The notes under the pieces: model-generated
Told to the model about the DNA's origin: nothing
The model's database searches: none
The model's input: the letters and a program-made list of their open reading frames with translations, nothing else
Shown here: piece by piece, positions 27,127 through 36,517 of the stretch
Numbering within the stretch: position 1 is the first letter of the stretch
Layout of the letters: each line of letters starts with the position of its first letter
Assembly (NCBI GenBank): GCA_018262735.1
Contig: JADFDR010000003.1
Coordinates: 1 to 38,912, forward strand
Source: Geobacter sp.
GTDB lineage: Bacteria; Myxococcota_A; UBA9160; JADFDR01
Length of the DNA stretch: 38,912 nucleotides
Reading direction: 5' to 3'
Program-made: the position numbers and the translations under genes

Positions 27127-28503
27127 TTACATCTCCTCTTCCGAGTCGGCATCGCGCGCGGCATCTCGTTCGCGTCGCGCACGCCGAATTTTTTGCAAAC
27201 GCAACTCGACGGCCACGCCATGCCCAGCCAGTCCTTCCAGCTCGGCAAGACGAATCACATCCGTACCCAGCTCACGCAACTTCGACGGTTCAAAACGTAT
27301 GATACTCATCCGTTTCAAGAAATCTTCGACGCCCAGCGGCGAAAAGAAACGCGCCGTCCCGCCCGTCGGTAGCACATGACTTGGTCCCGCCAAATAATCA
27401 CCGACCGCTTCGGGTGTATAGTGCCCTAGGAAGAGTGCTCCCGCGTTGGTGATTTTCTTCGAAATCAAATCTGCATCCTCGATCGCAAGCACCAAATGCT
27501 CGGGCGCATAACGATTCGATATTGCAATCGACTCTTCGAGATTCTTGGTCAAGATCACTGCACCATGCTGGGTCAGCGACTCGCGTGCAATTTTCGCACG
27601 CTTGAGGCAAGCGAGCTGCTTTTCGAGCTGCTCTTGCACGCGCGCTGCAAGTGCTTTGACATGCGTCACCAAAATCGAGCTTGCCATTTCATCGTGTTCG
27701 GCTTGTGAAAGCAAATCCGCAGCAACCCAAGCGGGCGTTGCCGACTTGTCGGCAAGAATCAAAATTTCACTCGGCCCCGCTTCAAGGTCGATGCCCACCT
27801 CACCGAAAACCAAACGCTTCGCCGTTGCAACATACACATTTCCGGGACCAACGATCTTATCGACGCGCGGTACGGTCTGTGTGCCGTGGGCAAGCGCCGC
27901 AATAGCTTGTGCGCCACCCACCTTGAACACGCGATGCACGCCGGCCACGCGAGCTGCCATCAAAACTTCCGGTCGAATGCGTCCGTCGCGATCGGGTGGC
28001 GTCACCATGACGATTTCGGGGACTTCGACCACCGAGGCAGGCACTGCATTCATGATCACGCTCGACGGATAGGAAGCCTTTCCGCCAGGCACATAGATGC
28101 CGACGCGCTCAAGTGGGCGCAATCGCTGCCCCATGAACGCACCGCCTTCTTCCCGCATCTCCCAGCTCGACGGAATGCGTTTTCGGTGAAAGTCACGCAC
28201 ACGCATGGCCGCCTTGCCGATGGCTGCGCGATTGGCCGGATCGACGGAAGCCACCGCCTCATCCCACTCATTTTTGGTTACTTCGAAACTTTTAAGTGTT
28301 ACACCATCATACTTTTCGGTGAGTGCGATCAACTCCGAATCTCCGTGCTCGCGCACGCGTTCGATGATCTTGCGTACCGTTTTCTCGACGGTGTCGTCGT
28401 CCGTGAAGCGACGTGCCACGAGTTTCTTGAACGCGCTTTCAAACTTCGGATCGTCGGTTTTTAAGACGGACAACAGCTCTTTCGATCCCGCTCGACTCGC
28501 CAT
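27127..28503 (-). CDS. hisD: Histidinol dehydrogenase
   Basis: Oxidises histidinol to histidine in two NAD-dependent steps, with zinc. 458 aa; the family is usually 425-440, and the excess is a charged C-terminal tail (about 441-458, Arg/Asp/Glu-rich). Zinc ligands are Gln267 and His270 (SQAEHDE), Asp369 (AVGDYLAG) and His428 (LAGHGVA); the catalytic pair Glu335-His336 is in YAPEHL. The start follows the murA stop by 2 nt with a strong GGAGGG inside the murA end, so murA and hisD are probably co-translated. First histidine gene of the block; hisG does not precede it. Confidence 0.96.
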   Translation of the reverse strand: MASRAGSKELLSVLKTDDPKFESAFKKLVARRFTDDDTVEKTVRKIIERVREHGDSELIALTEKYDGVTLKSFEVTKNEWDEAVASVDPANRAAIGKAAMRVRDFHRKRIPSSWEMREEGGAFMGQRLRPLERVGIYVPGGKASYPSSVIMNAVPASVVEVPEIVMVTPPDRDGRIRPEVLMAARVAGVHRVFKVGGAQAIAALAHGTQTVPRVDKIVGPGNVYVATAKRLVFGEVGIDLEAGPSEILILADKSATPAWVAADLLSQAEHDEMASSILVTHVKALAARVQEQLEKQLACLKRAKIARESLTQHGAVILTKNLEESIAISNRYAPEHLVLAIEDADLISKKITNAGALFLGHYTPEAVGDYLAGPSHVLPTGGTARFFSPLGVEDFLKRMSIIRFEPSKLRELGTDVIRLAELEGLAGHGVAVELRLQKIRRARRERDAARDADSEEEM

Positions 28504-28505
28504 CG

Positions 28506-29765
28506 TTATCCCTCCCGGCGGATGTCCGCCCCCAAACTCTTCAACTTTTCTTCGATGCGTTCATAGCCGCGATCGATGTGATACACGCGATGCACCGTCG
28601 TCTCACCCTCAGCAGCAAGGGCTGCCACCAAAAGTCCCGCCGATGCACGTAAATCGGTCGCCATCACCGGCGCACCCATCAACTTCGCACCACCGCGCAA
28701 ATGCGCCGAACGACCGTCGAGCGTGATGTCGGCTCCGAGCCGCTGCAACTCGGGCACATGCATGAAACGATTCTCAAAAACTTTTTCTGTCACCACGCTC
28801 GAACCTTCGGCGACAAGCAAAAGCGCCATGATTTGCGCCTGCATGTCCGTTGCAAATCCCGGATACGGCGCTGTCGTCACATGCGTTCCGTGCAAACCAT
28901 TCGGCACACGCGCGCGAATCGAATCGCCTTGCACGGTGATCTCAACTCCGATCTCGCGCAATTTTTCGAGCGTTGCCCCCATGGTTTCGGCGGAAGCACC
29001 GTGGATCCAAACATCTCCGTGAGTCACTGCAGCAGCACAAAGAAGTGTTCCCGCTTCGATACGATCACCTGCAACACAATGCTCGACGCCGTGCAGACGT
29101 TCGACTCCACGAATCACGATCCGCGCCGTACCTTCCCCTTCAATGTCCGCGCCCATCTTGCGCAAGACCTCGACCAACTCGACCACTTCGGGTTCACGCG
29201 CCGCGTTTTCGAGCACGGTCTCGCCCTTTGCAAGCGTCGCCGCCATCATCACGTTCTGCGTCCCATTCACCGTCGTAATATCGAACGAAAAATTGACACC
29301 GACGAGCGGAGCACCGCTCACTTCCACGTAGCCGTGATCGAGATGCGTTTTTCCTCCAAGTGCTTCAATCCCTTTCAGATGCTGATCGATAGGGCGCACG
29401 CCGATGGCACAACCGCCGGGCTCCGACACGCGCGCTTGGCCAAAGCGTGTTACGAGCGGACCAAGCACCATGAACGAGGCACGCATTTTGCGCACGAGAT
29501 CATACGGCGCTTCATAACGGCAAACCGTCGAAGCGTTAATTCGAACCGCGTGCGAATCTTGAGGATCCCAACCGGCCTTCGCACCGAGTGCCTCGAAAAT
29601 CGCAAGCAAACCATCGACGTCGCGCACGCGCGGAACATTGCGCAGCACGACTTCATCGTCGGTGAGAAGCGCCGCCGCCATCAACGCAAGCGTCGAGTTT
29701 TTCGACCCGGAAAGAGTCACTTCGCCGGTCAAGCGGCGACCTCCGCGGACAACGATACGATCCAT
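28506..29765 (-). CDS. murA: UDP-N-acetylglucosamine 1-carboxyvinyltransferase
   Basis: Transfers enolpyruvate from PEP to UDP-GlcNAc, the committed step of peptidoglycan synthesis. 419 aa, normal length, made of two EPSP-synthase-like domains. Lys22-Asn23 (SGSKNS) and the active-site Cys119 (PGGCAIGVRP) are present. That cysteine is the one modified by fosfomycin, so the enzyme should be sensitive. It lies 88 nt after prmC and 2 nt before hisD. This placement links cell wall, translation termination and histidine genes in one run. Confidence 0.96.
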   Translation of the reverse strand: MDRIVVRGGRRLTGEVTLSGSKNSTLALMAAALLTDDEVVLRNVPRVRDVDGLLAIFEALGAKAGWDPQDSHAVRINASTVCRYEAPYDLVRKMRASFMVLGPLVTRFGQARVSEPGGCAIGVRPIDQHLKGIEALGGKTHLDHGYVEVSGAPLVGVNFSFDITTVNGTQNVMMAATLAKGETVLENAAREPEVVELVEVLRKMGADIEGEGTARIVIRGVERLHGVEHCVAGDRIEAGTLLCAAAVTHGDVWIHGASAETMGATLEKLREIGVEITVQGDSIRARVPNGLHGTHVTTAPYPGFATDMQAQIMALLLVAEGSSVVTEKVFENRFMHVPELQRLGADITLDGRSAHLRGGAKLMGAPVMATDLRASAGLLVAALAAEGETTVHRVYHIDRGYERIEEKLKSLGADIRREG

Positions 29766-29853
29766 GTTTCACTACTTTCCGAATGAGGTGATTTTCGTTT
29801 TCGAGGTAATCGCAGCGCTTCTCGTCAAATCCCCTTCGGGAAGCGCATCTAGC

Positions 29854-30891
29854 CTACACCGACTCCGGATTCCGTGCTGCCACAACTCGAGCGCGCCCCG
29901 CTAAGTCTTTCAAAATTCTTACATTCACAAAACCAGTTTCCTGCAAAAACTCTTGCATGCTTCGAGCCTGTTCGGGCGCAAACTCGAGCGCAATTTCACC
30001 TCCCGCCACCAAGTATTTCGGAGCCTCGACTGCAATTTTTTGCAACGCCTCGAATCCCGTCGTACCCGCAAAGAGAGCTTTGCGCGGCTCATGTGCAAGC
30101 TCCGGTGCGAGAGTCGCCGCTTCGCTTTCCGCCAAATACGGTGGATTGGAAACAATCAAATCAAAAACCTCGCCCGAGAGCGCCGAGAACCAATCGCTTT
30201 CGAGGAAACGCATGCGCTCGCTCAAGCCAAGTGTTTGCGCATTGGTACGTGCAACTTCGAGTGCGGCAAGCGAGATATCCGTCGCTGTAATCTGGACACG
30301 GGGTCGCTCGCTTGCAATCGCGAGTGCAACCGCGCCGCTCCCCGTGCCAAGATCGAGCACGCGATACGGTCGATCGCGATCGCGCAAAAAATCGAGCGCC
30401 TCCATCACGAGTGTTTCCGTATCGGGCCGTGGCGTGAGCACCGCCGGCGTGACGCGCAACGAAAGCGACCAAAATTCTTTTTGCCCCATGAGCAAGGAAA
30501 CCGGCACGCGTTCGCGCGCGCGCCGCTGCACGAGTTCGCGAAATCGTGCGCGCTCGGCTTCCATCACCGGTTTTTCGAAATCAAGATACACACGAAGACG
30601 ATCACACTGAAGTGCGTATGCCAAAAGACACTCTGCGTCGAGACGCGGACTTTCGATTCCACAGTCTTGAAAATACTGCGTCGTCCAGCGCAAAAGCTCG
30701 AGCACCGTCCAGTTTTTCGAACTAGGCTGCGAACCGGAATCCGATCGAGAAGATTGACTTGACACTTTATTGAGTCGGGAGGTCGGCTCGTGTCGTGTGG
30801 AAGAATGGTCCCACGTTCTCGTTGGAGTAGATCGCAGCGTTTTGGGTTGCTCGTCCGACGGAGGATCCGATGGTTTCTCGGAATCGCTCAC
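29854..30891 (-). CDS. prmC: Release factor glutamine methyltransferase with serine-rich N-terminal extension
   Basis: Methylates the GGQ glutamine of release factors, using S-adenosylmethionine. The methyltransferase part has the SAM loop [14 protein letters not shown] and the NPPY motif ([10 protein letters not shown]), preceded by the helical substrate-recognition domain ([13 protein letters not shown] to LLMGQKEFW). The product is 345 aa from GTG 30891, against about 280 usual: roughly 59 N-terminal residues are Ser/Pro/Arg-rich and look disordered. That start overlaps the prfA stop as GTGA and has AAGG upstream; an in-frame GTG at 30765 would give 303 aa. Adjacent prfA encodes its substrate. 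Confidence 0.92.
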   Translation of the reverse strand: MSDSEKPSDPPSDEQPKTLRSTPTRTWDHSSTRHEPTSRLNKVSSQSSRSDSGSQPSSKNWTVLELLRWTTQYFQDCGIESPRLDAECLLAYALQCDRLRVYLDFEKPVMEAERARFRELVQRRARERVPVSLLMGQKEFWSLSLRVTPAVLTPRPDTETLVMEALDFLRDRDRPYRVLDLGTGSGAVALAIASERPRVQITATDISLAALEVARTNAQTLGLSERMRFLESDWFSALSGEVFDLIVSNPPYLAESEAATLAPELAHEPRKALFAGTTGFEALQKIAVEAPKYLVAGGEIALEFAPEQARSMQEFLQETGFVNVRILKDLAGRARVVAARNPESV

Positions 30892-31964
30892 AGATTTGCC
30901 TTCTTGCGTGCCTCGGCTGCGAAATGGCTCGCAACTCCGCCCAAAAGTTCGTCGAGATCTCCGGCCATGCAATTTTCAAGTGAATGCAACGTAACGCCAG
31001 CGCGGTGATCCGTGACACGAGATTGTGGAAAGTTGTAGGTGCGAATTCGCTCGCTGCGATCGCCGGTCCCCACTTGTGAGCGCCGCTCACTCGCACGCTC
31101 TGCATCGGCGCGTGCCTGTTCGGCTTCGAGAAGGCGTGAGCGCAAGACGCGCAGCGCCTTGGCCTTGTTCTTGTGCTGTGATTTTTCGTCTTGGCACTGC
31201 ACTTCGACGCCCGTCGGTAGATGTTTGATCCGCACGGCCGAATCTGTGGTATTGACGCTCTGCCCGCCTGGCCCCGAGGCGCGAAACACATCAATGCGTA
31301 GGTCTTCGGGCTTGATTTCAATATCCACTTCTTCGGCTTCCGGCAAAACCGCCACCGTCACCGTCGAAGTATGGATGCGCCCCTGCGCCTCGGTCGCGGG
31401 AACGCGCTGTACGCGGTGCACACCACGCTCGTACTTCATCTGACCAAACACGCCGCTGCCTTTGATCGAAAGAATCGCTTCTTTGGTCCCGCCGGCGTCG
31501 GCGTCGCTCAAAGAGAGAAGCTCTGTGCGCCAACCTTTGCGTTCGGCGTAGCGCGTGTACATGCGCAAAAGTTCGCCCGCGAAAAGCGCTGCTTCTTCAC
31601 CGCCCGCACCGGCGCGAATTTCAAGAATGACATCGCGCGCGTCCGTCGGATCTTTGGGAATCAGGAGCAGTTCGATTTGCACTTCGAGCGCTTCGCACTC
31701 GGTCGTAAGACGCTGCATCTCGGCCTTGGCGAGCTCACGAAGCTCGGCATCCGATTCGCCAAGCATGGCTTTCGCGCCCTCGAGTTCGTGAATCAAAACC
31801 CGATACCGCTGCGTCGCATCGAGAATTGGGCGCAATTCGGCGAGATTTCTCCCAATTTTCGCAAAGTCTGCCGAACCACCGGCAAGCGAAGGATCGGCAA
31901 GTTGCTCTTCGAGCGCGCGCGCACGCGCTTCAATTTCGGCAAGGCGTTCGAGCAGAATCGACAT
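30888..31964 (-). CDS. prfA: Peptide chain release factor 1
   Basis: Recognises UAA and UAG stop codons and triggers peptide release. 358 aa, typical. The N-terminal coiled coil runs to about residue 100. The stop-codon tripeptide region is [14 protein letters not shown], with PxT in place as PAT. The catalytic loop is [13 protein letters not shown], whose glutamine is methylated by the adjacent PrmC. It overlaps prmC by 4 nt and follows rpmE by 80 nt. Confidence 0.97.
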   Translation of the reverse strand: MSILLERLAEIEARARALEEQLADPSLAGGSADFAKIGRNLAELRPILDATQRYRVLIHELEGAKAMLGESDAELRELAKAEMQRLTTECEALEVQIELLLIPKDPTDARDVILEIRAGAGGEEAALFAGELLRMYTRYAERKGWRTELLSLSDADAGGTKEAILSIKGSGVFGQMKYERGVHRVQRVPATEAQGRIHTSTVTVAVLPEAEEVDIEIKPEDLRIDVFRASGPGGQSVNTTDSAVRIKHLPTGVEVQCQDEKSQHKNKAKALRVLRSRLLEAEQARADAERASERRSQVGTGDRSERIRTYNFPQSRVTDHRAGVTLHSLENCMAGDLDELLGGVASHFAAEARKKANL

Positions 31965-32044
31965 CGGTCATCTCACTCCGGCGCAGGTCCAGAGTCGGAA
32001 AATCTCGAGGCAGGAAGAGAACGTCGAGGCAGAGGTCGCCGCGC

Positions 32045-32245
32045 TTACTTCTTCGTGTAGCGGCGCTTGAACTTCTCCACCTTACCGGCCGTATCAATCA
32101 GCTTTTGTTTGCCGGTGAAAAACGGATGGCAAGAGGAACAAATTTCGACGCGAATTTCCGGCAGTGTGGAACGAGTCTCCCACTGCTGACCGCATGCACA
32201 GTGAACCTGCACGGTTTGATATTGAGGATGAATTTCAGGCTTCAT
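32045..32245 (-). CDS. rpmE: Large ribosomal subunit protein bL31 (zinc form)
   Basis: 66 aa, normal size. Bridges the two subunits. The four zinc cysteines of the C+ form are present: Cys16 and Cys18 (HCAC), Cys36 and Cys39 ([10 protein letters not shown]). Such forms are the zinc-replete version, and zinc-limited cells may replace them with a cysteine-free paralogue, not seen here. It follows rho by 70 nt; that gap has an inverted repeat GCTCCG/CGGAGC before AGAAGG, which may structure the leader. Confidence 0.96.
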   Translation of the reverse strand: MKPEIHPQYQTVQVHCACGQQWETRSTLPEIRVEICSSCHPFFTGKQKLIDTAGKVEKFKRRYTKK

Positions 32246-32315
32246 AATTGGGGCCTTCTAATAGCCTACTCGCTCCGGTTCGACAAGCTCGAAATCCGGA
32301 CGGCGGAGCAAACGG

Positions 32316-33764
32316 TTAAGAGTTCATCGACTTCAAAAAGTCTTCGTTGTTTTCTGTAGCCTTGATCTTCTCGAGCAAAAATTCCATGGAGTCGACCGGG
32401 TTGAGCGGCGCAAGCACCTTGCGCAGGATGTACATGCGGCTGAGCGTATTTTCACCAAGAAGCAGATCTTCTCGGCGCGTCGCCGATTTGCTGATGTCGA
32501 TCGCCGGATAAGTACGGCGCTCGGCAAGCTTGCGGTCGAGCACGATTTCCGAATTGCCCGTACCTTTGAACTCTTCGAAGATCACTTCGTCCATTCGCGA
32601 TCCGGTATCAATCAGCGCCGTACCCACGATCGTAAGGCTGCCGCCCTCTTCCACGTTTCGCGCGGCACCAAAGAAGCGCTTCGGTTTGTGGAGTGCGTTC
32701 GAATCGACGCCGCCCGAAAGAATTTTTCCTGAGTGCGGCACCACCGTGTTGTAGGCGCGCGCAAGTCGCGTGATCGAGTCGAGCAAGATCACGACATCGC
32801 GCTTGTGCTCGACGAGCCGCTTCGCTTTTTCGATCACCATCTCCGCCACTTGAACGTGTCGGGCGGCCGGCTCATCGAACGTCGACGAAATCACTTCCGC
32901 CTTCACGGTGCGCAGCATATCCGTCACTTCTTCGGGTCGCTCGTCGATCAACAACACGATCAAGAACACTTCCGGATGCGCAGTGCTGATCGCATTCGCA
33001 ATGTCTTTCAAGAGCATGGTCTTGCCGGCCTTCGGCGGCGACGGAATCAGCGCACGCTGGCCTTTGCCGATCGGCGCCACCAAGTCGATGATCCGCGTCG
33101 TGAGTCCCGCACCCTTGTAAGCCAGGTTAAACTTTTCCTGCGGATAGAGCGGCGTGAGATTGTCGAAGAAAATTTTACGTCGGCTTGCAAGCGGTGACTC
33201 AAAATTGATTGAACCGACTTTCAACAACGCAAAATAACGCTCGCCTTCTTTCGGAGAACGAATCTGTCCCTGAACGGTGTCACCCGTACGTAAACCAAAA
33301 CGTCGAATCTGCGACGGAGAAACATAAACATCATCGGGGCCGGGCAAATAATTTTGATCCGGCGCGCGCAAGAATCCAAATCCATCCGGCAAACATTCGA
33401 GCACGCCGTCGGCATAAACACGTTCGTCACCTTCGCTCTTGGCTTTGAGCACATTGAAAATCAAATCTTGCTTGCGCATCCCCGTTGCGCCTTCAATGTT
33501 GAAGCGCTCGGCGAGTTCCGTCAGTTCTTCCATCGACTTGTTTTTGAGATCGCGGACATACACGCGCTTGCTCGGATCGGATTCCTCTTCGGTATCGATT
33601 TCTTCGTCGGAAATGTCATACATCTCCGGCCCACGATCCTGGCGGCCCATATTGCCACCGCGTCCACCACCACTACGGCGACGCCCGCCATTGCGACGAT
33701 TGCCTCGATTCATCGAGTTGTCGTTCGAGTCGCTTCCTCTTCTGGGGCTCAAATTTTTCCTCAC
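32316..33764 (-). CDS. rho: Transcription termination factor Rho
   Basis: Hexameric RNA helicase that terminates transcription. 482 aa, about 60 longer than the E. coli protein. The extra part is an N-terminal Arg/Gly/Asn-rich segment (residues about 1-50) followed by an acidic stretch, typical of insert-bearing Rho proteins in several phyla and likely to bind RNA. After it come the Rho-N helices ([12 protein letters not shown]), the cold-shock RNA-binding domain (DGFGFLR), Walker A PPKAGKT and Walker B VVILLDS, and the Q/R-loop regions. The start is uncertain: GTG 33764 gives the full frame, while a TTG four codons in or ATG 33713 are also possible. Confidence 0.95.
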   Translation of the reverse strand: MRKNLSPRRGSDSNDNSMNRGNRRNGGRRRSGGGRGGNMGRQDRGPEMYDISDEEIDTEEESDPSKRVYVRDLKNKSMEELTELAERFNIEGATGMRKQDLIFNVLKAKSEGDERVYADGVLECLPDGFGFLRAPDQNYLPGPDDVYVSPSQIRRFGLRTGDTVQGQIRSPKEGERYFALLKVGSINFESPLASRRKIFFDNLTPLYPQEKFNLAYKGAGLTTRIIDLVAPIGKGQRALIPSPPKAGKTMLLKDIANAISTAHPEVFLIVLLIDERPEEVTDMLRTVKAEVISSTFDEPAARHVQVAEMVIEKAKRLVEHKRDVVILLDSITRLARAYNTVVPHSGKILSGGVDSNALHKPKRFFGAARNVEEGGSLTIVGTALIDTGSRMDEVIFEEFKGTGNSEIVLDRKLAERRTYPAIDISKSATRREDLLLGENTLSRMYILRKVLAPLNPVDSMEFLLEKIKATENNEDFLKSMNS

Positions 33765-34131
33765 TTCCTACATTTGGACTTTGTGTCATTACACATGAAA
33801 AAGATTTTTCAAAAATTGAATCGGCAGAGATTGGCCGTGCCGCGCGTTCGATTCGCTACAGAACGAAATACGGGGATGAGTAAGTCGGGAATACCCTTTT
33901 TGCTCGGACCAACGGTCCTTTTCATTGACCTTAAAAATGCTGCGCGAAATAAAATCTCGAATACGCCGGGACCGGCTACGAACAAATTCCTCGGAAAAAC
34001 TTTTTCTCCTGCAGCGCGCTCAATGCCTTACGGATCACGATGACCGACGAAGGAGCAAATTCGCGATGGGAGTCGTGCCCGAGAAAATCAAACCGGCACG
34101 AGTCCTAACCTATGCGGAGTCGAGCATCGTG
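33765..34131. other. 367-nt gap upstream of rho
   Basis: No gene is supported. It should hold the rho promoter and leader, and the end of the pgeF transcript. GGACC/GGTCC around an AAC loop at 33906-33918 forms a short hairpin that is followed by TTTT on the + strand. The length would suit a long rho leader, known in some bacteria to be autoregulated, but no specific structure is convincing. Confidence 0.5.
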
Positions 34132-34803
34132 TCAAGTCTCGTTCGCAGCTGCGATGAAATGCACAAGACGTCCTGTGCCTGCACCATCGCGACGATAGGA
34201 ATAAAATCGTGTCGGATTGCACGCCGTGCATGCGTCGGAAATTCGACCGATGCATTGCCGATCAAGTCCAAAACGCGAGAGTTCTTGCACTGCAAGAAGT
34301 CCCAAATCAAGCTGCACATGCTCGGAACGAGATGCATCACGCATATGCACAGCAGCTTGCCAATCCGGAAACCGCTTCCGCATCGCATCGAGCACCGGTG
34401 TATCGACCTCGTAGCAACACGGACCAATGTGTGGACCGATCACCGCACGCAACTTGTTTGCGTCCACTCCAAGATCCGAAAATGCATGCAGGGTTTGCTC
34501 CATCACACCGGCGGCAAGTCCACGCCATCCCGCATGCGCCGCAGCCACCACTTTCCCCGACACATCTGCAAACAACACAGGAACACAATCTGCTGTCACA
34601 ATACCAATACAAACACCAGGAAGTGTTGAAAGGATCGCGTCCGCTTCTCCCGCATTTTGTGCAGCTCGGTCGATGATGGCGACGCGCGTTCCGTGCACTT
34701 GCCGAGGGCGTAACAACCCGGACACTTCCTTCGCGGCAATCGTCCCAAAGCCATGCAAAACATGGACTTCCGTCAAAAGATCATGTGTCAAAAAACCTTT
34801 CAC
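34132..34803 (-). CDS. pgeF: Peptidoglycan editing factor / YfiH-type laccase-domain protein
   Basis: 223 aa. Members of this family are described as cytoplasmic purine nucleoside-active enzymes and as editing factors that prevent misuse of UDP-MurNAc-L-Ser in peptidoglycan synthesis. The three metal ligands are visible: His37 (RQVHGTR), Cys73 (TADCVPVLF) and His90 (AAHAGWRG). FYSYRRDG near the C-terminus matches the family end. GTG 34803 overlaps the rluD stop as GTGA. The rluD-pgeF pairing is common in many bacteria. Confidence 0.93.
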   Translation of the reverse strand: MKGFLTHDLLTEVHVLHGFGTIAAKEVSGLLRPRQVHGTRVAIIDRAAQNAGEADAILSTLPGVCIGIVTADCVPVLFADVSGKVVAAAHAGWRGLAAGVMEQTLHAFSDLGVDANKLRAVIGPHIGPCCYEVDTPVLDAMRKRFPDWQAAVHMRDASRSEHVQLDLGLLAVQELSRFGLDRQCIGRISDACTACNPTRFYSYRRDGAGTGRLVHFIAAANET

Positions 34804-35723
34804 GGCTGCTCTGCTCCATTCAACGTATCGAGCAACGTTTGAAAATCTTGGGGAACAGAAGCTTCAAACCTTTTTCGCTCGCCTGTACGTGGATGCACGA
34901 AACCCAGCACTTTGGCGTGCAATGCGGGCCGTGCGAGCAGTGCTCGTTTCGCATTGGTACGGCCATACACCGTATCTCCGACGAGCGGCAAGCCTGCCGA
35001 TGCAAGATGCACGCGAATTTGATGCGTACGACCCGTTTGCGGATACACCTCGAGCAACGTAATTCCACTTTGCGGAAAACGTCGCTTCACCTTCCAGCGC
35101 GTGTGCGCTGCACGGCCTGCACGCGTGCGCACCGACATTTTTTTGCGATCACGGAGATGTCGTCCGATCGGTCGATCGACTTCGCCCGTATCTTCTTTGG
35201 GTACACCACGCACGAGTGCCCAGTACATGCGATCGATCGAATGCAAGCGAAATTGCTCTGACAAAAATTGGTGTACATCGTCGCTTTTTGCCACGACAAG
35301 TACGCCGGATGTACCTCGATCAAGGCGATGCACGATCCCGGGCCGTTGCCCGCCACCGACAGCGGATAGGCTTTCTCCACAATGATGCAAAAGCGCGTTC
35401 ACGAGCGTACCCTGCGCATGACCCGGTGCAGGATGCACCACGATTCCCGCCGGCTTGTCGAGAACGATTAAATCCTCATCTTCATATAAGACTTGCAACG
35501 GAGTCGCTTCGGCTTTCACAGTCGAAGGTTCTTCTGCGACACGCTCCACTTGTACAATATCTCCGGAACACACGCGCTTGCTCACGCGCGCACGCTCACC
35601 GTTCAACAAAACTTGCCCGCTTTCGATCCAACGCTGCACCTGTGCACGCGGCGCCTGCAAAAACGATGCACATACGGCATCCAGACGCTGACCTTCTTCG
35701 TTTTGCGTAATCAAATGTTGCAT
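34800..35723 (-). CDS. rluD: RluD-family 23S rRNA pseudouridine synthase
   Basis: Converts specific uridines of 23S rRNA (usually in helix 69) to pseudouridine. 307 aa, normal. An S4 RNA-binding domain (residues about 11-58) precedes the catalytic domain, whose motif VHRLDRGTSG contains the catalytic Asp135; QTGRTHQIRVHLA is also present. ATG 35723 is chosen because family similarity starts at QHLITQNEEGQRLD. The upstream open frame lies wholly inside repeat copy F. The end of that repeat provides the ribosome site GAGGAA. It overlaps pgeF by 4 nt. RluC-like specificity cannot be excluded. Confidence 0.93.
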   Translation of the reverse strand: MQHLITQNEEGQRLDAVCASFLQAPRAQVQRWIESGQVLLNGERARVSKRVCSGDIVQVERVAEEPSTVKAEATPLQVLYEDEDLIVLDKPAGIVVHPAPGHAQGTLVNALLHHCGESLSAVGGGQRPGIVHRLDRGTSGVLVVAKSDDVHQFLSEQFRLHSIDRMYWALVRGVPKEDTGEVDRPIGRHLRDRKKMSVRTRAGRAAHTRWKVKRRFPQSGITLLEVYPQTGRTHQIRVHLASAGLPLVGDTVYGRTNAKRALLARPALHAKVLGFVHPRTGERKRFEASVPQDFQTLLDTLNGAEQP

Positions 35724-35834
35724 GAGGTTCCTCGGATTCATTCGCTTTCGAAATGCAACTTGATTTTTCACCGACGGAAAACATCAAACCTGGTTCGCGA
35801 AAATACTCGAAAAATGGAATGGACTAGAGGTTCC
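35724..35834 (-). repeat. Dispersed palindromic repeat, copy F
   Basis: On the minus strand it starts GGAACCTCTAGTCCATTCC, has TTTTTCGAG, the core TGATGTTTTCCGTCGGTGAA, and ends GAATCCGAGGAACCTC. The last base touches the rluD start codon. ATTTTCGC faces GTGAAAAT in the internal stem with a G-U pair. It fills most of the 155 nt between the J-like/HTH gene and rluD. Confidence 0.9.
35728..35733 (-). promoter_or_regulatory. rluD ribosome binding site inside repeat copy F
   Basis: On the minus strand GAGGAA precedes CCTC and then ATG, a suitable Shine-Dalgarno position. The bases belong to the terminal arm of the repeat, so folding of the element could hide or expose the site. Confidence 0.55.
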
Positions 35835-35878
35835 ATAAACAAAGGTGAGCCTGCGGGAGGAGGCAACACCGAAGTGCG

Positions 35879-36517
35879 TCATCCAATTTTACGTGGAATG
35901 GCGCTCTGACGCGCCCTCTCGCAACGCTGCATATAACTCGGTACGACCTGCTTCGGATCGAGTCCAATACAACGTGCGTAAGCGTCGACGAAACCGCGTA
36001 GGTACACTGTTGCAGGTAAGGCATCGAAACGATCGGCTTCGAGAAATTGCAACATCGTAGAACTCACCTTGGTAAGCACCGCCACGTCTTCAATCTCGAT
36101 GCCGCGACCAATACGATTGCGACGCAAACGCGGTCCATCCCAAACCGATTCTTCCGCATCGTCAAAATGCACCAACTCGTCGAGCTGAGAACTGGCCTCC
36201 GCGGTCGAGAGCGAAGAAACGAGCGCCGACGGACGAAGCCCGAAAGTTCGCGGTGGCAAAGTCGCGAGTTCCGCGTCTGCCGGCAGAGTCTGATCGTATT
36301 CCGCACGCACTGCTGCATCCGACAAAACGTTGTAGGCGCGCTCGATCTGCGTACGCTGCTCTTTCAACTCCTTTTCGTCGAAGAGCGAATACATCGCAAC
36401 CGATCCTTCGGCGTAGGCGACCTTGGCAAGGCGATACGCACGTTCAACCTCGGCCGGAGTCGCTTGCCGTGAAATTTCGAGGACTTCGTAATGCGTTTGT
36501 TCAGTCAGCGCTTTCAT
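35879..36517 (-). CDS. J-like domain fused to a RodZ-type helix-turn-helix
   Basis: 212 aa. Residues about 8-80 follow the J-domain pattern (HYEVLEISRQATPAEVERAY, then IERAYNVLSDAAVRAEYDQ), but the HPD tripeptide needed to stimulate Hsp70 is missing: the place reads AKVAYAEGS. Residues about 135-205 form a helix-turn-helix of the RodZ/Xre-like kind (IGRGIEIEDVAVLTKVSS, then YLRGFVDAYARCIGLDP). No membrane segment follows, unlike RodZ. The ATG overlaps the end of the ParA-like gene by 17 nt, so the two are likely coupled and may work together. I cannot assign a function; a DNA-binding or polar-localisation partner of the ATPase is a guess. Confidence 0.8.
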   Translation of the reverse strand: MKALTEQTHYEVLEISRQATPAEVERAYRLAKVAYAEGSVAMYSLFDEKELKEQRTQIERAYNVLSDAAVRAEYDQTLPADAELATLPPRTFGLRPSALVSSLSTAEASSQLDELVHFDDAEESVWDGPRLRRNRIGRGIEIEDVAVLTKVSSTMLQFLEADRFDALPATVYLRGFVDAYARCIGLDPKQVVPSYMQRCERARQSAIPRKIG

